Shown: piece after piece, positions 53,157 through 63,437 of the stretch
How the letters are laid out: each line of letters starts with the position of its first letter
How positions within the stretch are numbered: position 1 is the stretch's first letter
NCBI GenBank assembly: GCA_036867785.1
Contig: CP145421.1
Location: 744,001 to 808,000, forward strand
Direction of reading: 5' to 3'
Source of the DNA: Plasmodiophora brassicae
Lineage: Eukaryota > Endomyxa: Phytomyxea > Phytomyxea > Plasmodiophorida
DNA length: 64,000 nucleotides
Notes under the pieces: generated by a model
What the model saw: only the letters and a program-made list of their open reading frames with translations
Database searches by the model: none
What the model was told of the DNA's origin: nothing
Translations under genes and position numbers: made by a program

Positions 53157-53564
53157 TGCTGTCGACGTCCCACGGCCCGATCGGCGACCACGCGATATCA
53201 ACTGTGACACAAACAAGTGGCGGGACAGGCGTGGGCCCGGCCTCTGCGCCAGCGCCGCCCAACAACGTCGACCTCAGGGCGTAGTAACAGCCCGACACGT
53301 CGGCTTCTATTTTTACGACCGCCCCTCCCCCGGGTCCTCAAGTCTGAAGGCGCCAATGAATCGGCGGGCAACGACTGGCACTGGGGACCGTCGTCTCAGT
53401 GCGTCTATGTACAGCCGGTTACCGATTTACGATTCATCGCGTTGGCGGAAAGAGCGCGCACACCCTCGATCCCATGTCAAGGCTCCCGCAGCCTTACACT
53501 ATGCAAGTTGCCGGTTCGTTGCCGAATACGTCCGCAATGAGGTGGACGCTTGTATCGATGTATG
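53157..53564. other. Upstream region of GMD
   Basis: 408 bp between two minus-strand genes. Open frames on plus cross it without recognisable content. Presumed promoter of GMD. Confidence 0.4.
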
Positions 53565-54495
53565 TCAGCGACGTTTGATTTCAGCGCAGAGCCGCGCCTG
53601 TAGAAGGTGGACCGCCTCGAGCGTCAGGACGAGTTTCTTGGCCTTGATGATCTCGAGGACGTTCGCGAACTGCGCTTTCATCAAGTTGAGGCCAGGGACG
53701 TTGCGAATCGCAAGCCTTGCGTTGCGGTCAAGCTGAAATGGGCAGGCGATCAGATGACAGCAGGCTCAGACAGCAACGCATGGGCTACTACGACCTCGTT
53801 TCCTGCGACAATCAGCGCGCTATGGAGGCCAAGCGTGTCTTGAATGCGAACCGCCTCCTTCGTCTTGTACGTATCGAGTACTGCAACCCCATTAGGTTGA
53901 AAGCGGTGGCGGGATGACATATATAAAAATCCTACCAGCATTGTCGACAACGATTACGTTTCCCTCATGGAATCGCGTGGAGAGGGCCACCCTGACTGCG
54001 AGGCGCCGAACCTGACACCATGAACCATTGATACCCGTTCCCGCACACCGAGGAGACCGGCCACCTTCTTGTTCAGGTCAAATGAGAAATCCCTGGGCAC
54101 CTTCGCATGAGCGTGCCCGCCGCCACGATTGACGGGGCTCCGCGTTGAACCTTGCCGGGCGCGCCCAGTACCCTTCTGCGCGTGTGGCTTCCGACCACCC
54201 CCGGACACCTGCCACATTGTTAGGCGCGAGCAGTCATGGCAGGCCGTCCTAAATCGACCTCTCCTCGCCCTTTGGTCTTGGCGGTCGACCACCCGCGAAT
54301 GGCAGCCAGGTGCCAGCGCACGGCGCGCTGCAGCAGATCGCGGCGCAGGTCCTGCGAGAACAGCTCGCCGGGCAACTCGACCAGCGACGTGCGCTGCCCG
54401 GTCTGCAGGCTGTGCACCCAGGCCTCCACCGGCGGACGCGCCGCCTTCGTCACGGCGACCGCCGTCGTCGACAGCCACCGTCGGCCCCCAAACAT
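53565..54495 (-). CDS. MRPL4: Mitochondrial ribosomal protein uL4m
   Basis: Large-subunit protein lining the exit tunnel. About four exons. Start chosen at ATG 54495 because it gives a mitochondrial-type leader ([20 protein letters not shown]); the frame extends to an ATG at 54627. Core: [20 protein letters not shown], then across an intron [20 protein letters not shown] and [20 protein letters not shown] (the basic loop that reaches the tunnel), LNKKVAGLL, then [20 protein letters not shown], a block with ALIVAGNEV, and the last exon [20 protein letters not shown] to the TGA at 53565-53567. All match the bacterial L4/MRPL4 family. Confidence 0.88.
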
Positions 54496-55364
54496 GTCGA
54501 CGGGTGATCCCGTCAGGGCCGCCCCGCAATCCGAATCACGCAAGGCTTCTTCGCTTCGCGCGCGGTCCGGCAGCAGCAACTCGATCCTGTCGAAACGAAC
54601 GGGGCCGTTGAGGTCTGATCGCACCATGTTTACGGCCAGTTTCGCCCGAGTAGATGCTGGATGTGTCAACAGTAAAGATGTAATTGAAACGTGAGTTAGC
54701 TCGAAACGGCGTACGAGCGTGCGTAGGCTCTAGGTATTCTATCTTGCAAACGCTTCCGCTGTCACGATCACGGGTGTCCCCGCTCGCATGGACTTTATTC
54801 CGGCGCCGACTTGTTATGTCGGCGCCTGACACCCGCGTCCACACACAGGACGCGCGCTCCGGTTGCGCCGGTCCGCGGTATGCAAATTTCGAAAGAGCTA
54901 CCACGGCGGTCACCGATGTGACTTAAACATTGTTGGTGCCATCTGCCGCTTACCGGAGCAATAAGGACGACATGGAAAGAAATGACGGATTCGCCGACAG
55001 GACATTGGTCATAGGCAGATTCGGGATTCCCGCGGCTTCCCGCCGATTGGCGATTCCCGCAGCTTCCCGCGAATTCCCGCAGCTTGGACTCCCTGTTCCA
55101 GATTTAGATCGCTGCCGCGGTCCGGGCAGTTCGAGACGGGATCGAGAGCGACTGCCGAGTGCCGACGCCGACGTGAGCCGTGATCTTGACGACGACGTCG
55201 TTGCATCGTCAACTGACTGCCCGCTTAGCGCGTGGTCATAACGGTGACGTTGCCAACCGGCGGCGATCATAAGTACGACGTACGAGTGGGGTTTGGAGAT
55301 CAAGTGATTGCGCAATTCCCGTTGACCGCTGTTGCCCGGTCGGGTAACCGTTAGGCCACTGAAT
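54496..55364. other. Intergenic region with short repeats
   Basis: 869 bp between divergent uL4m and PPTC7-like genes. Open frames on both strands lack family features. A patch of near-identical TTCCCGC-based units lies at about 55023-55086. Confidence 0.4.
55023..55086 (+). repeat. Short tandem units of the TTCCCGCRGC type
   Basis: Three to four imperfect copies of GATTCCCGCGGCTTCCCGC-like sequence in about 64 bp. Possibly regulatory, possibly slippage; no palindrome stands out. Confidence 0.6.
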
Positions 55365-56592
55365 ATGCAAACGGTGTCGAAGCATGTCGGGTTGCTAGTT
55401 ATAGCAACTTTGGGTGCATTGCTGGCAGTGTCGATGGTCATCATGGTGCTGGTGACGTATGTGAAGCTAGCTCCATCGTCGAAAACGTCACCGGTGCCAG
55501 GGTTACGTTTGCACTTGTTCGGTGCCAACATTCCGCATGACGACAAGCGGGGCACTGGCGGCGAAGACGCGTTCTTTCTGGACCACACACTGAACACGTT
55601 TGGTGTCGCTGACGGCGGTATCTAAGTCGGTAGTAAGAAGCCCCTGGCGGTTCTGACCGACGGGCTGTGTGACTTAGTTGGCGGCTGGGCTGCGGTGGGT
55701 ATCAATTCGGGAATGTTCTCACGAGCCATCCTTGGCGCGGCTCTTGGTACGATATCAAGTAACCCGCACCTGACTCACAAAGCGGCCATTAAGGTGGCGC
55801 ACCGAGCCGTGATGCGGCAAGGATATCCTGGATCGACGACCTTGATACGTAACCTCTTCGTTGTGCGCTTTTGTTTCATCTTTCTGACGTTCCATATGCA
55901 GTGGGCACGTTGAGCGGTTCAAAGCTGCATCTGACGAACTTGGGAGATTCTGGTGCTATGATCCTGCGCCACAGTGGTCAGCAATGGAAGATGCTGTCCC
56001 GAACGACCGAACAGCAGCACGAGTATCTTCTCTGTCGTGCACCCTGTCCCCATCCCGTTACTCACCGTATGGCTTTCGCTAGGTTCAACTACCCTTACCA
56101 GCTGAGACACGATGATCAAGAGTCCTCAGACGTCGACAAAGCCGAATCGACAACGCAGCAAATCCGGGTGGGCGATATTGTCATTGCTGCGTCTGATGGT
56201 CTATGGGACAACCTGTTCGAGGTTGGTCGTCAGGTGTCATCCCATACCCCATGTCTCACAATCCGACTGTCTTGGCAGGGTGAAATCATCGACATTGTGG
56301 CATCGACCTCTGTCGATCAGCTTGCTGGCACGATTGCTGCGAAGGTACGCTTGGCGTGAGGCGGGCGCAACGGGTGGCAACTCATTTCACGGAACGACAG
56401 GCATACAATGCATCGAAGGCCAAACGCAAAAGTCCTTTCTACCTTCACTGTATTCAACATCGCAAGGGATGTTCTGAGGGAGGCAAACAGGACGACATTA
56501 CGGTTATCGTCGGCTCCGCGATCATCGCCACGGACGACATCGCGTCGTCGTTGGACCAGCATAATTTTGACATGCCAGGTTCCACAGTGTGA
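55365..56592 (+). CDS. PP2C-type phosphatase, PPTC7-like, with N-terminal membrane helix
   Basis: A metal-dependent Ser/Thr phosphatase. About five exons. The N-terminus has a membrane helix (LVIATLGALLAVSMVIMVLV) right after a short start. Domain blocks: GEDAFFLDH, FGVADGVGGWA (metal-binding Asp and Gly-Gly-Trp across the first intron), LTNLGDSGAMILRHSGQQW, EQQHEYLL with FNYPYQL downstream, VGDIVIAASDGLWDNLFE (metal Asp), and GGKQDDITVIVGSAI near the end. These are the order and spacing of PPTC7/Ptc7p, which acts in mitochondria on coenzyme Q and mitophagy proteins. A TM-bearing form exists in yeast Ptc7p, so the location could be nuclear envelope or mitochondria. The stop is at 56590-56592. 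Confidence 0.88.
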
Positions 56593-56730
56593 GATAAATC
56601 ATGGAAGTATGTACCTTTGCAGAGTCGGACGCCCCCCAGAGGGGCGATGAGTAGAAATTGTACGAACGCCGTATATTGTACAACGGAGTCGCAAACAACG
56701 ACAAACAGCATATGGCGTACATAAACATAT

Positions 56731-58234
56731 TTATGTACTTTCCGTGGCTTCGGGGCTGGAAGGCTCCAGGTTGCAAACGACATCTTGCTGAGATACGAGT
56801 GTCGAAGGAGGCGGCACCGAATCACCGAGGAACTCTGGATGGATGGTGATGTTCACGATTCCCGCCTCAGTAAGCACCGCCTACGACAACTATTCAGATA
56901 CCAGGATACGATTATCAGCAAACGCAACACTGCACCTTCAGTTGGGTGAAAACAGAGGACGTGTTTGCTTCGTCCCTCATCGTAACATGCATGGACGCTA
57001 CAGTCGAATCGCTGGACAAAGACCATAGGTGGAAGTTGTGAATACCAATAACATCTTCGACAGCCAGCAGCTTCCCGATGATTTCCTATGCGGATGACAT
57101 CCAGTCAGCATTGGGCCCCAAACACAGGACCAACCGTCCCAAGGACCTGTACGTTGACGCCGGCTGGAGTCCTCTGAAGCAGGACCTTAATGGATTCCAT
57201 CATGAGCGGAAACGTCGTCGCTGCCAGAACCACAACGATGATAATCGTGAACAGCGGGTCAGCGAGAAACCGGCTCGGGCCTGCAAGGAAGGGCACGTTG
57301 AGATCCTCACACGTCACGCCAACTAGGGCGACCTGTTACTTTGGCTGAACTTGACGATGAGCGAGGAGCAGATAACGCCAACTGATCCAAGAGCGTCACC
57401 AAGAACATGAAGTAGAACACCTGCAGAGCGCAAGTTAACGAAAACGATAGACAGACGTCATCGAGGCATGACATCAACCTTGCATGTTTTTGTCGCGACG
57501 AGCAGGCTTGGCGTCTGACGGTCTCTCATCGGGGGCTCCAGTGCCCAGAATCCATAGCCCTGTCATCGTCGCACACGCGGGTCAGAGTACATTGCGAAAG
57601 AGGCCGACAGGCCACGGCGTACCAAGGAGGTTGGCAACGAGACCTCCAACAGATACCCAGAGAACGAGATCGATATCCTCCGCCAGGTCCGTTTCGGGCT
57701 TAACGATCAGCTTGACGGCGTCGATCGTCAACGTCATGCATATGGACAGCATGAACGTTGCATTGACGAGGCCGCCGACAACTTCGGTTCTCATCCACCC
57801 GAATGTTAGTTTCTCATTGGCTACGGAAACCAGGACCAGACTGTTAGATAACAGAGAAGCGGTGGGCCATAGGAGGCAATACCAGGTCTTCTGGACAAGA
57901 CGATAGCGTAGAGGCCAATCCCCATGGAGATAATATCAGACAGCATGTTCATTGCGTCGGCGACAAGCGCCAAGGAATGGAACATGAACCCGACGACAAC
58001 CTCGACGATGAAATACACGACGGTCAGCGCCAGCGCCGCATAGAACCGGGCGTCCACATTGCGGATGCCCTTGGTCGTGTTCAGCGACGCATGCGACACG
58101 TACGCCCTGTGTTCGCGCAGCGCCGACCGGTGCTGCGTCTTCACGAACGCGATCTGGCTCCGGCCCTTGATCGCCTCATGCTGCACGCCGCCGCCGGCCA
58201 GCTCCAGGCCAGCCGCGCCACTGCGCTTCGCCAT
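56731..58234 (-). CDS. CDF cation exporter, SLC30A10-like (probable Mn/Zn)
   Basis: A cation-proton antiporter that exports divalent metal or loads it into vesicles. About six exons. Membrane segments: FYAALALTVVYFIVEVVVGF, then SLALVADAMNMLSDIISMGI (TM2), MRTEVVGGLVNATFMLSICM, then LWVSVGGLVANLLG, VLLHVLGDALGSVGVICSSL (TM5), ADPLFTIIIVVVLAATTFPL. A C-terminal domain follows with GIHNFHLWSLSSDSTVASMH and GIVNITIHPE, ending at TAA 56731-56733. The TM2 site reads N-x3-D where zinc transporters have H-x3-D; TM5 keeps H-x3-D. This pairing is that of human SLC30A10, a manganese exporter. Metal preference is therefore inferred to include Mn2+. Its stop is 138 bp from that of the phosphatase. Confidence 0.89.
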
Positions 58235-59157
58235 GTAACGTTAACTCGCGCCCGATGCGGTACGGCCACGGCGCCGGGCTCTCGGGAGTCGGGGGGCAAA
58301 TCCGACGGTTTTTTGGGATTGTCCGATCTGGCGATTGTGATTTCCCAGACCGCCAGTCTTGAAATCGCAGTTTCCTACCTGCCTCCTGCGTCGCCGACTG
58401 CCCAGTTGTCACACCCGGACTTCTATTTTTAGGTTTCAGGTGTCTTTGCCGGGTCGTGACTGGTAGTACCTACCTAGTCTGGTACACTCTGGTACTATAG
58501 CCGACACTGGCGGACCGAGACGCAGGTTTTCTCAGCACCTATAGTCACCTACCAGTACTGCCAGATAACCACATCTGCAGGCCAGTCCTCCAAGTCATCG
58601 GGCGGCAGGTCGGGATCGTCGTGTCAGGCTTCCGCCCCGTGACCGCAGTGTTACTCGCAAGGTTGCAATGTGCAAGGTCTCACGACTGCAGTGTTGCTGA
58701 GAAAGTTCCAAGGTTCCACGCGCGGCATGGACATGGGCGCTCTTAAGAATCCATAGACTCATTTTCATTCCCATTTCGGCACGTTACGATCAACGCCATT
58801 CAAGTGATTAAGAGTCCGTAAGCAGCACCTCCATGGCCGTCTCGGTCATCGGCGCCTAGACCTTTGCAGACCTTGAGTAAGGTGATACGTACTATTGATC
58901 ACCTGCTTCAGAGTGTCGGTGTCGCGGTGGCCCGACAGGGTCCGCGATGTAATCCCTGAGAAATAATCCTGTACTTCCTCAAACACGACTCAAACTCTTC
59001 TTCTCACAGACCCTGCCGGGCCAGACCACCGCGACGCCGACGCTCCGGAGCAGGTGATCAATGGTATCCGCAGGGCCAACTGGGCGGGCTGGAAGGAAAA
59101 GACAGTTGAAGTTGCGCGGAGTCCGCACCGTGTGCGTTGGGCCGACGGTGAGTGCTG
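58235..59157. other. Long intergenic region, no gene seen
   Basis: 923 bp. It has many stops in all frames after about 58440. There are small inverted words (ACTGGTAG near 58460, CTACCAGT near 58549) and repeated GCAAGGTT/AAGGTTCC words near 58660-58720. No tRNA or other RNA fold was convincing. Confidence 0.4.
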
Positions 59158-59452
59158 ATGGCGTCCAGCACGAATGCGTCCTATAAGAAGGTCGTCGCAG
59201 GCAAGCTTCGACTAAAGAGTCGTCCTGCAGATTCGACAGTCGAACCCGTGCGTGGGATCCACGTCGTCGATTTAACGGTCGCCCTGCTGAATTGCGTTGT
59301 GGCAATAGACCATTAAGAAGAAATCCAAGAAGGCCGTCAAGAACGTCGAGAACGCCTCGACAACGGGCACACCCCAGCAAGCGACCGAAAACCAGACCAG
59401 CGATGCTGTTGATCACCGAGAAACGAAGAAGAGCGACAGATATTGTAAATAA
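59158..59452 (+). CDS. Small basic protein, FAM32A-like N-terminus
   Basis: Two exons (59158-59247, 59309-59452; intron 61 nt with a GTGCGT donor) encode 77 residues. The start, YKKVVAGKLRLKSR, followed after the junction by TIKKKSKKAVKNVE, resembles the N-terminal KVVGGKLKLKG plus poly-Lys of FAM32A (DUF1754) proteins. Those are about 110-150 residues long and end with a conserved KVEEFNxxL-type helix; that part is missing here. It could be a truncated gene, a gene with an unseen third exon, or unrelated. The family call is weak. Confidence 0.4.
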
Positions 59453-60203
59453 CACATATTCATGAGGCCGTCATCGCCACATGGTCGTCACGTCTTAGTC
59501 GACATTCTAGGCAAATGCGTTGGCGAACCTCAACAATGCCCTCAGCTGCCGGGAACGCCCTCCAGTAGCTACGCGATCTATTTCCAGCTTGGCTATATCG
59601 GGCACAGTTGCAGGTGGCAGCAGCAGCAGCAGCAGCAGGAGACAGCCAGACAGACAGGGTCGTCCCCATCGGGCAGTGCCCTCTGGGAACGCAACCCACG
59701 AAGCGCAGGCGGTGACGGCGCAACCTGCCTGTCAGCAATCCCAGCCACGATGTCGTGCCGCGAGATCAACTGCTGTACGTGTGCCGCCGGCCCGTTGCTC
59801 GGCGCCCGCCGCCCACTGACCGTCGTCTCAGCTTGCGACCGGTTCGTCGGGTCGGCCGTCAACCCGACCGAATGCATCTGCCAGCATTCCTGCGTTCGAC
59901 ATCGGGTCGCGCGCGCATCCTGTCCACGACCCCACCTGGCACAGCGCCAGACCGGTTCGTCGCCGCCGCCCAACGCCGTCCCCCAGCGCATCGGCCGCAG
60001 TCATTCGCATTCAGAATCCTCCAAGACTGCTCGACCGCTTCCCTCGTACCATGATCCGTCCTGTAGCGGCCCGCCATCTGTCTGACGCGTTCCCATCCGT
60101 AGGTTGTCGTCGTTGAAGAATCAGCCGACATCGAAAAGCCTGGAGGATGTCAGCACACGACCAGCGTCGTCAGCAGCAGCGCCTGTTGTGCCGGCGACGA
60201 ACA
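59453..60203. other. Intergenic region with CAG repeat
   Basis: 751 bp upstream of the RhoGAP gene. Long open frames run on both strands, driven by GC content and a (CAG)7 run; none has family features. Confidence 0.4.
59618..59638 (+). repeat. (CAG)7 microsatellite
   Basis: Seven perfect CAG units in a region without a called gene. Confidence 0.9.
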
Positions 60204-62133
60204 ATGTGCTCAGTGACGGCTCTGTACAACAACGGGTGCCCGTTTGTCGTCCCGCCTGGTGCTGATTTGTCGACAGGGGAAGGCGACGTTCGCGTCGTAC
60301 CTGCCGCACGCGTTCGACAAGGTGAAGGATCAGCTGGAGACGGGCATGGCCGAGGTGTACCGCCTGAAACAGTTCGTCATGAAGCTGTGCCAGATGCAGC
60401 AGGACTTCAGCAACGAGCTGGCGACGCTCGTCAAGCGCGAGAAGGACAAGATCGCCATGTGGCGCAAACCCGACTTCATGGTGTCGTGCGGGGGCGCCGT
60501 CCTCGACGTCTTCGAGAAGGCGGAGGAAATGGCGCGCATCCACAGCTGTTTCGCCACCGAGGCGCGCCTGTCCGTCGTCGAACCTCTGCAAACGTTCGAG
60601 GAGATCGGCAAGCCGATCCTGAACCGGATCATCGACAAGGAGCGCTCGATCACGTCCGGGATGGATGCCCGACGCTCCCTGATGGAGAAACGCAAGGCGG
60701 AATGCTTGCGCCTGCTGTCAGTTCATGCTGGCGACCTGGGCATCGACGCATCGTCGCTGGACCTGAACGCGCAGCGCCCTGCACGAAGCAACCGCGGCGG
60801 GATGCTGCTGCACAAGATCGGGACGCGCGCGGCTGAGGTCCTCGGCAAGGCCGACGAGGCGCGCGTTCGCAACGCCCAGGTGGTCGAGAAGGCGTGCGCG
60901 TCGTACTCGGACGAGATCGCCATTTCCAACCACATGCTGCACTCGTACACGTCGCGCGAGGTACCCGAGCTGCTGTTCGAGATGCAGAGCCTGGAGGAGA
61001 TGCGCATCAATTCGGTTCGCGGGCACCTGGAGGCGTTCGGCGCCCTGTTCTCGCCAATGGCAACCAGGTACCAGGCGCTGTCGGACGGCCTACGCCGGTC
61101 CTGTGCCGCGATCGACCTCGACGGCGACATTGTCGGGTTCTGCACGAACGCCGCGTCGCAGTACGCTGATGGGTCCAGGCGCCTGGACCCGTTCCAGTAC
61201 GAGCTGGCGATCCCGTTGGACGAGATCCTGCGCCTGACGTCGTCGGTCGTGAACGCGTCGCCGCCGCCGTGCCCCGTGTACTTCAAGACGACGCTGGACG
61301 GCATCATGGAGCGTCAGCGGGAGTCGTCCGTCTACCCGGAGCACACGTTACCGAATGTGTTCACGGTTCTGAAGGCGGCGGTTGTTCGTGCCGGTGGTCT
61401 GACGACCGAAGGCATCTTCCGCGTGTCGCCGGAAGCGTCCGCCGTTGTCGATCTCGCGCGTCAGTTCGAGTCCGGTGATCTCAGGGTACCTGCGGATACG
61501 TCGCCGCACGTGCCGGCCGCGTTGCTGAAGAAGTGGATGCGTGAGCTGACGTCCCCGATCATGCCGGATCAGTTGTACGAGGCGTGCGTCGACCTGGGGC
61601 GACAGACGGCGTGCCCTGGGCGGGAGCGATTGCAGAGCGTGATCGGACAGATGCCGGTGCATCACGCCAGGCTGATGACCGCGGTCCTGCACCTGGTGCA
61701 ACAGTTCGCCGCGCACGAGGCGGAGAACAGGATGTCGGTCAAGAACCTGTGCATCGTCCTGGTACCGTCCGTGTTACGGTGCCCGGAGAACGCCGACCCG
61801 ATCCAGGTGATGAAGAACGCCCAGTTCGAGTGCCGGTTCCTGGAGTACTGCGTCGAGGCCGTCGACACGTCGTCGTACCCGGTCGGCGAAGAGGACGACG
61901 CCGTCCGGTTCCTGAACAGCGCGGCGGTAGACGCCGTGCAACCGTCGCCCAGAGCATCGGTCTCATCAGACAGCCCAACGCGAAAGGAGGCGGTTGCCGA
62001 CGCCAAGAACGGGCCGGAAACGCCGGCCGTGCCGCCGTTGCTGCCCATGTGGAGATCGGCGTTCGACGCCGACGGCAAGCAATACTATTTCCATATCGAG
62101 ACCAGGGAAACCACCTGGACGCGACCGTGCTGA
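60204..62133 (+). CDS. F-BAR, RhoGAP and WW-domain protein
   Basis: Couples membrane curvature to shut-off of Rho-family GTPases. The body is a single open frame; a short first exon (60204-60212) and an intron at 60213-60276 are likely, because homology begins at GKATFASYLPHAFDKVKDQL. Domains: an F-BAR-like helical bundle (about residues 10-330) with CQMQQDFSNELATLVKREKD; a RhoGAP domain (about 360-530) with GGLTTEGIFRVSPEASAV (arginine finger in IFR), PHVPAALLKKWMRELTSP and MSVKNLCIVLVPSVLRCP; a Ser/Pro-rich linker; and a C-terminal WW domain (MWRSAFDADGKQYYFHIETR, then ETTWTRP). The stop is at 62131-62133. The order resembles amoebozoan and animal F-BAR RhoGAPs, but with the WW at the very end. 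The first exon is a guess. Confidence 0.87.
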
Positions 62134-62296
62134 AATACATCAACACGACCCGCGGTGCGACAATGTAGCTTCGGAGTTCTGTCTCCACTGCCTCTGCTGT
62201 ACCTACAGTAGTATTGCATATTCTGCATCCCCACCTGCTTGCGCAATACGTGTCGTGCTTCGCTATTCTGGGCGCGGCGCGTGTGAGACCAGTCGG

Positions 62297-63418
62297 ATGT
62301 CGGATGTGGATGACGGCAACGGGCGGAAGCGGTGTCGCGGCGCGGCGGCGTCCTCGTTGGCCAAGCGACGATCGCTGCTGCGGATCAGCGTGCCGTCGTT
62401 CAGTGCCGTAGACAACGACGATGGGGACGGGACGGGCGCTGCTGCCGTCAGCGCGGTGCACCCGACTGCGCTGTACGACATTGTTAGGGAGCTCTGCAAC
62501 ACAGAGCAAGGCAAGATCCTGTTGGCGAAACGGCGCTCGCTTGGGGACTTGCTCGTGCTCAAAGTTGTAAAATCGCATTTAGGTAGCGGCATCATGGCGG
62601 CACAACGGATTCTATCTGATCTTGTTGATGTAGCACGGAAACGACGATCGATTGCGGGGGATGAGCTTCCCGATGACGTTCTGAGTGAGATCGAGGTGAT
62701 GCAGATGTTGCATCCGCCGGGCCATGAATCTGTGATCAAGTTCGTCGAGGTCCTGCATTCGGCGAATCACATTTGGATCGTGATGGAGTATGCACCTGGT
62801 GGCGATCTCGTCGGTCTCATGGGTGCCCCGCTGTGCCGACAGCGTTTGAGACGGTACGCCCGACAATTGCTCGACGCCGTTATGTTCGTCCATTCGCGAG
62901 GGGTCGCGCATTTAGACATCAGCCTCGAGAATGTCTTCATCGGTGCGGACGACGTGATCAAACTGGGTGACTTCGGGGTGGCGCGACGAGTGCGTCAGCA
63001 TTGTGGACGCGTGGGGAAACTGGCGACGATGGCGCCGGAAGCGTTTGCGGGTGACGAGACGTTCGACACTTTCCAGGCCGATATGTGGTCCGTTGGCGTC
63101 CTGCTATTTTCTTTGGCCTTCGGCAGACCTCCGTTCTCCGAACCAAGCCAGGCGGATCGTGGATTTGCAGACGTTATTGAGAACGGATTCGAGGGCATCG
63201 CGCGGGTCGCTGGTGTCGAGTTGGACCAGGACAGGCCGCTACTCGAGTTTCTTGGCTCGCTGTTGACAAACGCCGGGTCGAGATTATCAGCTCAGTCTGC
63301 AAGGTCTCATTCCTGGTTCACTGTGCAAGATGGTGACGACAAGAAGGATGCTGATGACAGTATAGTTGGCAGCGACTCTCCCAATGGTGACGGTGGCGTC
63401 GAGCGAACCTCAGACTGA
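62297..63418 (+). CDS. Protein kinase with HLD catalytic loop
   Basis: An intronless frame of 373 residues. Kinase landmarks: LVLKVVKS (catalytic Lys), IWIVMEYAPGGDLVGLM (hinge), GVAHLDISLENVFI (catalytic loop with HLD in place of HRD and the usual Asn), IKLGDFGVARR (DFG), TMAPEAFAG (APE) and DMWSVGVLLFSLAFGRPPF. The usual glycine-rich loop cannot be seen. The segment where it should be reads ELCNTEQGKILLAKRRSLGD. An N-terminal extension of about 60 residues is Ser/Arg-rich, and the C-terminus is acidic. Kinases with the HLD-Ser-Leu-Glu-Asn loop form families in oomycetes and plasmodiophorids. Its substrate is unknown. The stop is 20 bp from that of the TBC gene. Confidence 0.86.
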   Translation: MSDVDDGNGRKRCRGAAASSLAKRRSLLRISVPSFSAVDNDDGDGTGAAAVSAVHPTALYDIVRELCNTEQGKILLAKRRSLGDLLVLKVVKSHLGSGIMAAQRILSDLVDVARKRRSIAGDELPDDVLSEIEVMQMLHPPGHESVIKFVEVLHSANHIWIVMEYAPGGDLVGLMGAPLCRQRLRRYARQLLDAVMFVHSRGVAHLDISLENVFIGADDVIKLGDFGVARRVRQHCGRVGKLATMAPEAFAGDETFDTFQADMWSVGVLLFSLAFGRPPFSEPSQADRGFADVIENGFEGIARVAGVELDQDRPLLEFLGSLLTNAGSRLSAQSARSHSWFTVQDGDDKKDADDSIVGSDSPNGDGGVERTSD

Positions 63419-63437
63419 CAGGAGTTTGCGAAGGATA

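Noticed and set aside
54950-55597. A 215-residue minus-strand frame
   Set aside because: It is the antisense of the PPTC7-like N-terminus and of the repeat patch. The plus-strand reading is clearly the gene.
59462-60085. Frames of 200 and 130 residues around the CAG run
   Set aside because: Rich in Ser, Arg, Pro and poly-Ser or poly-Cys from the repeat; no conserved block and no neighbouring exon.
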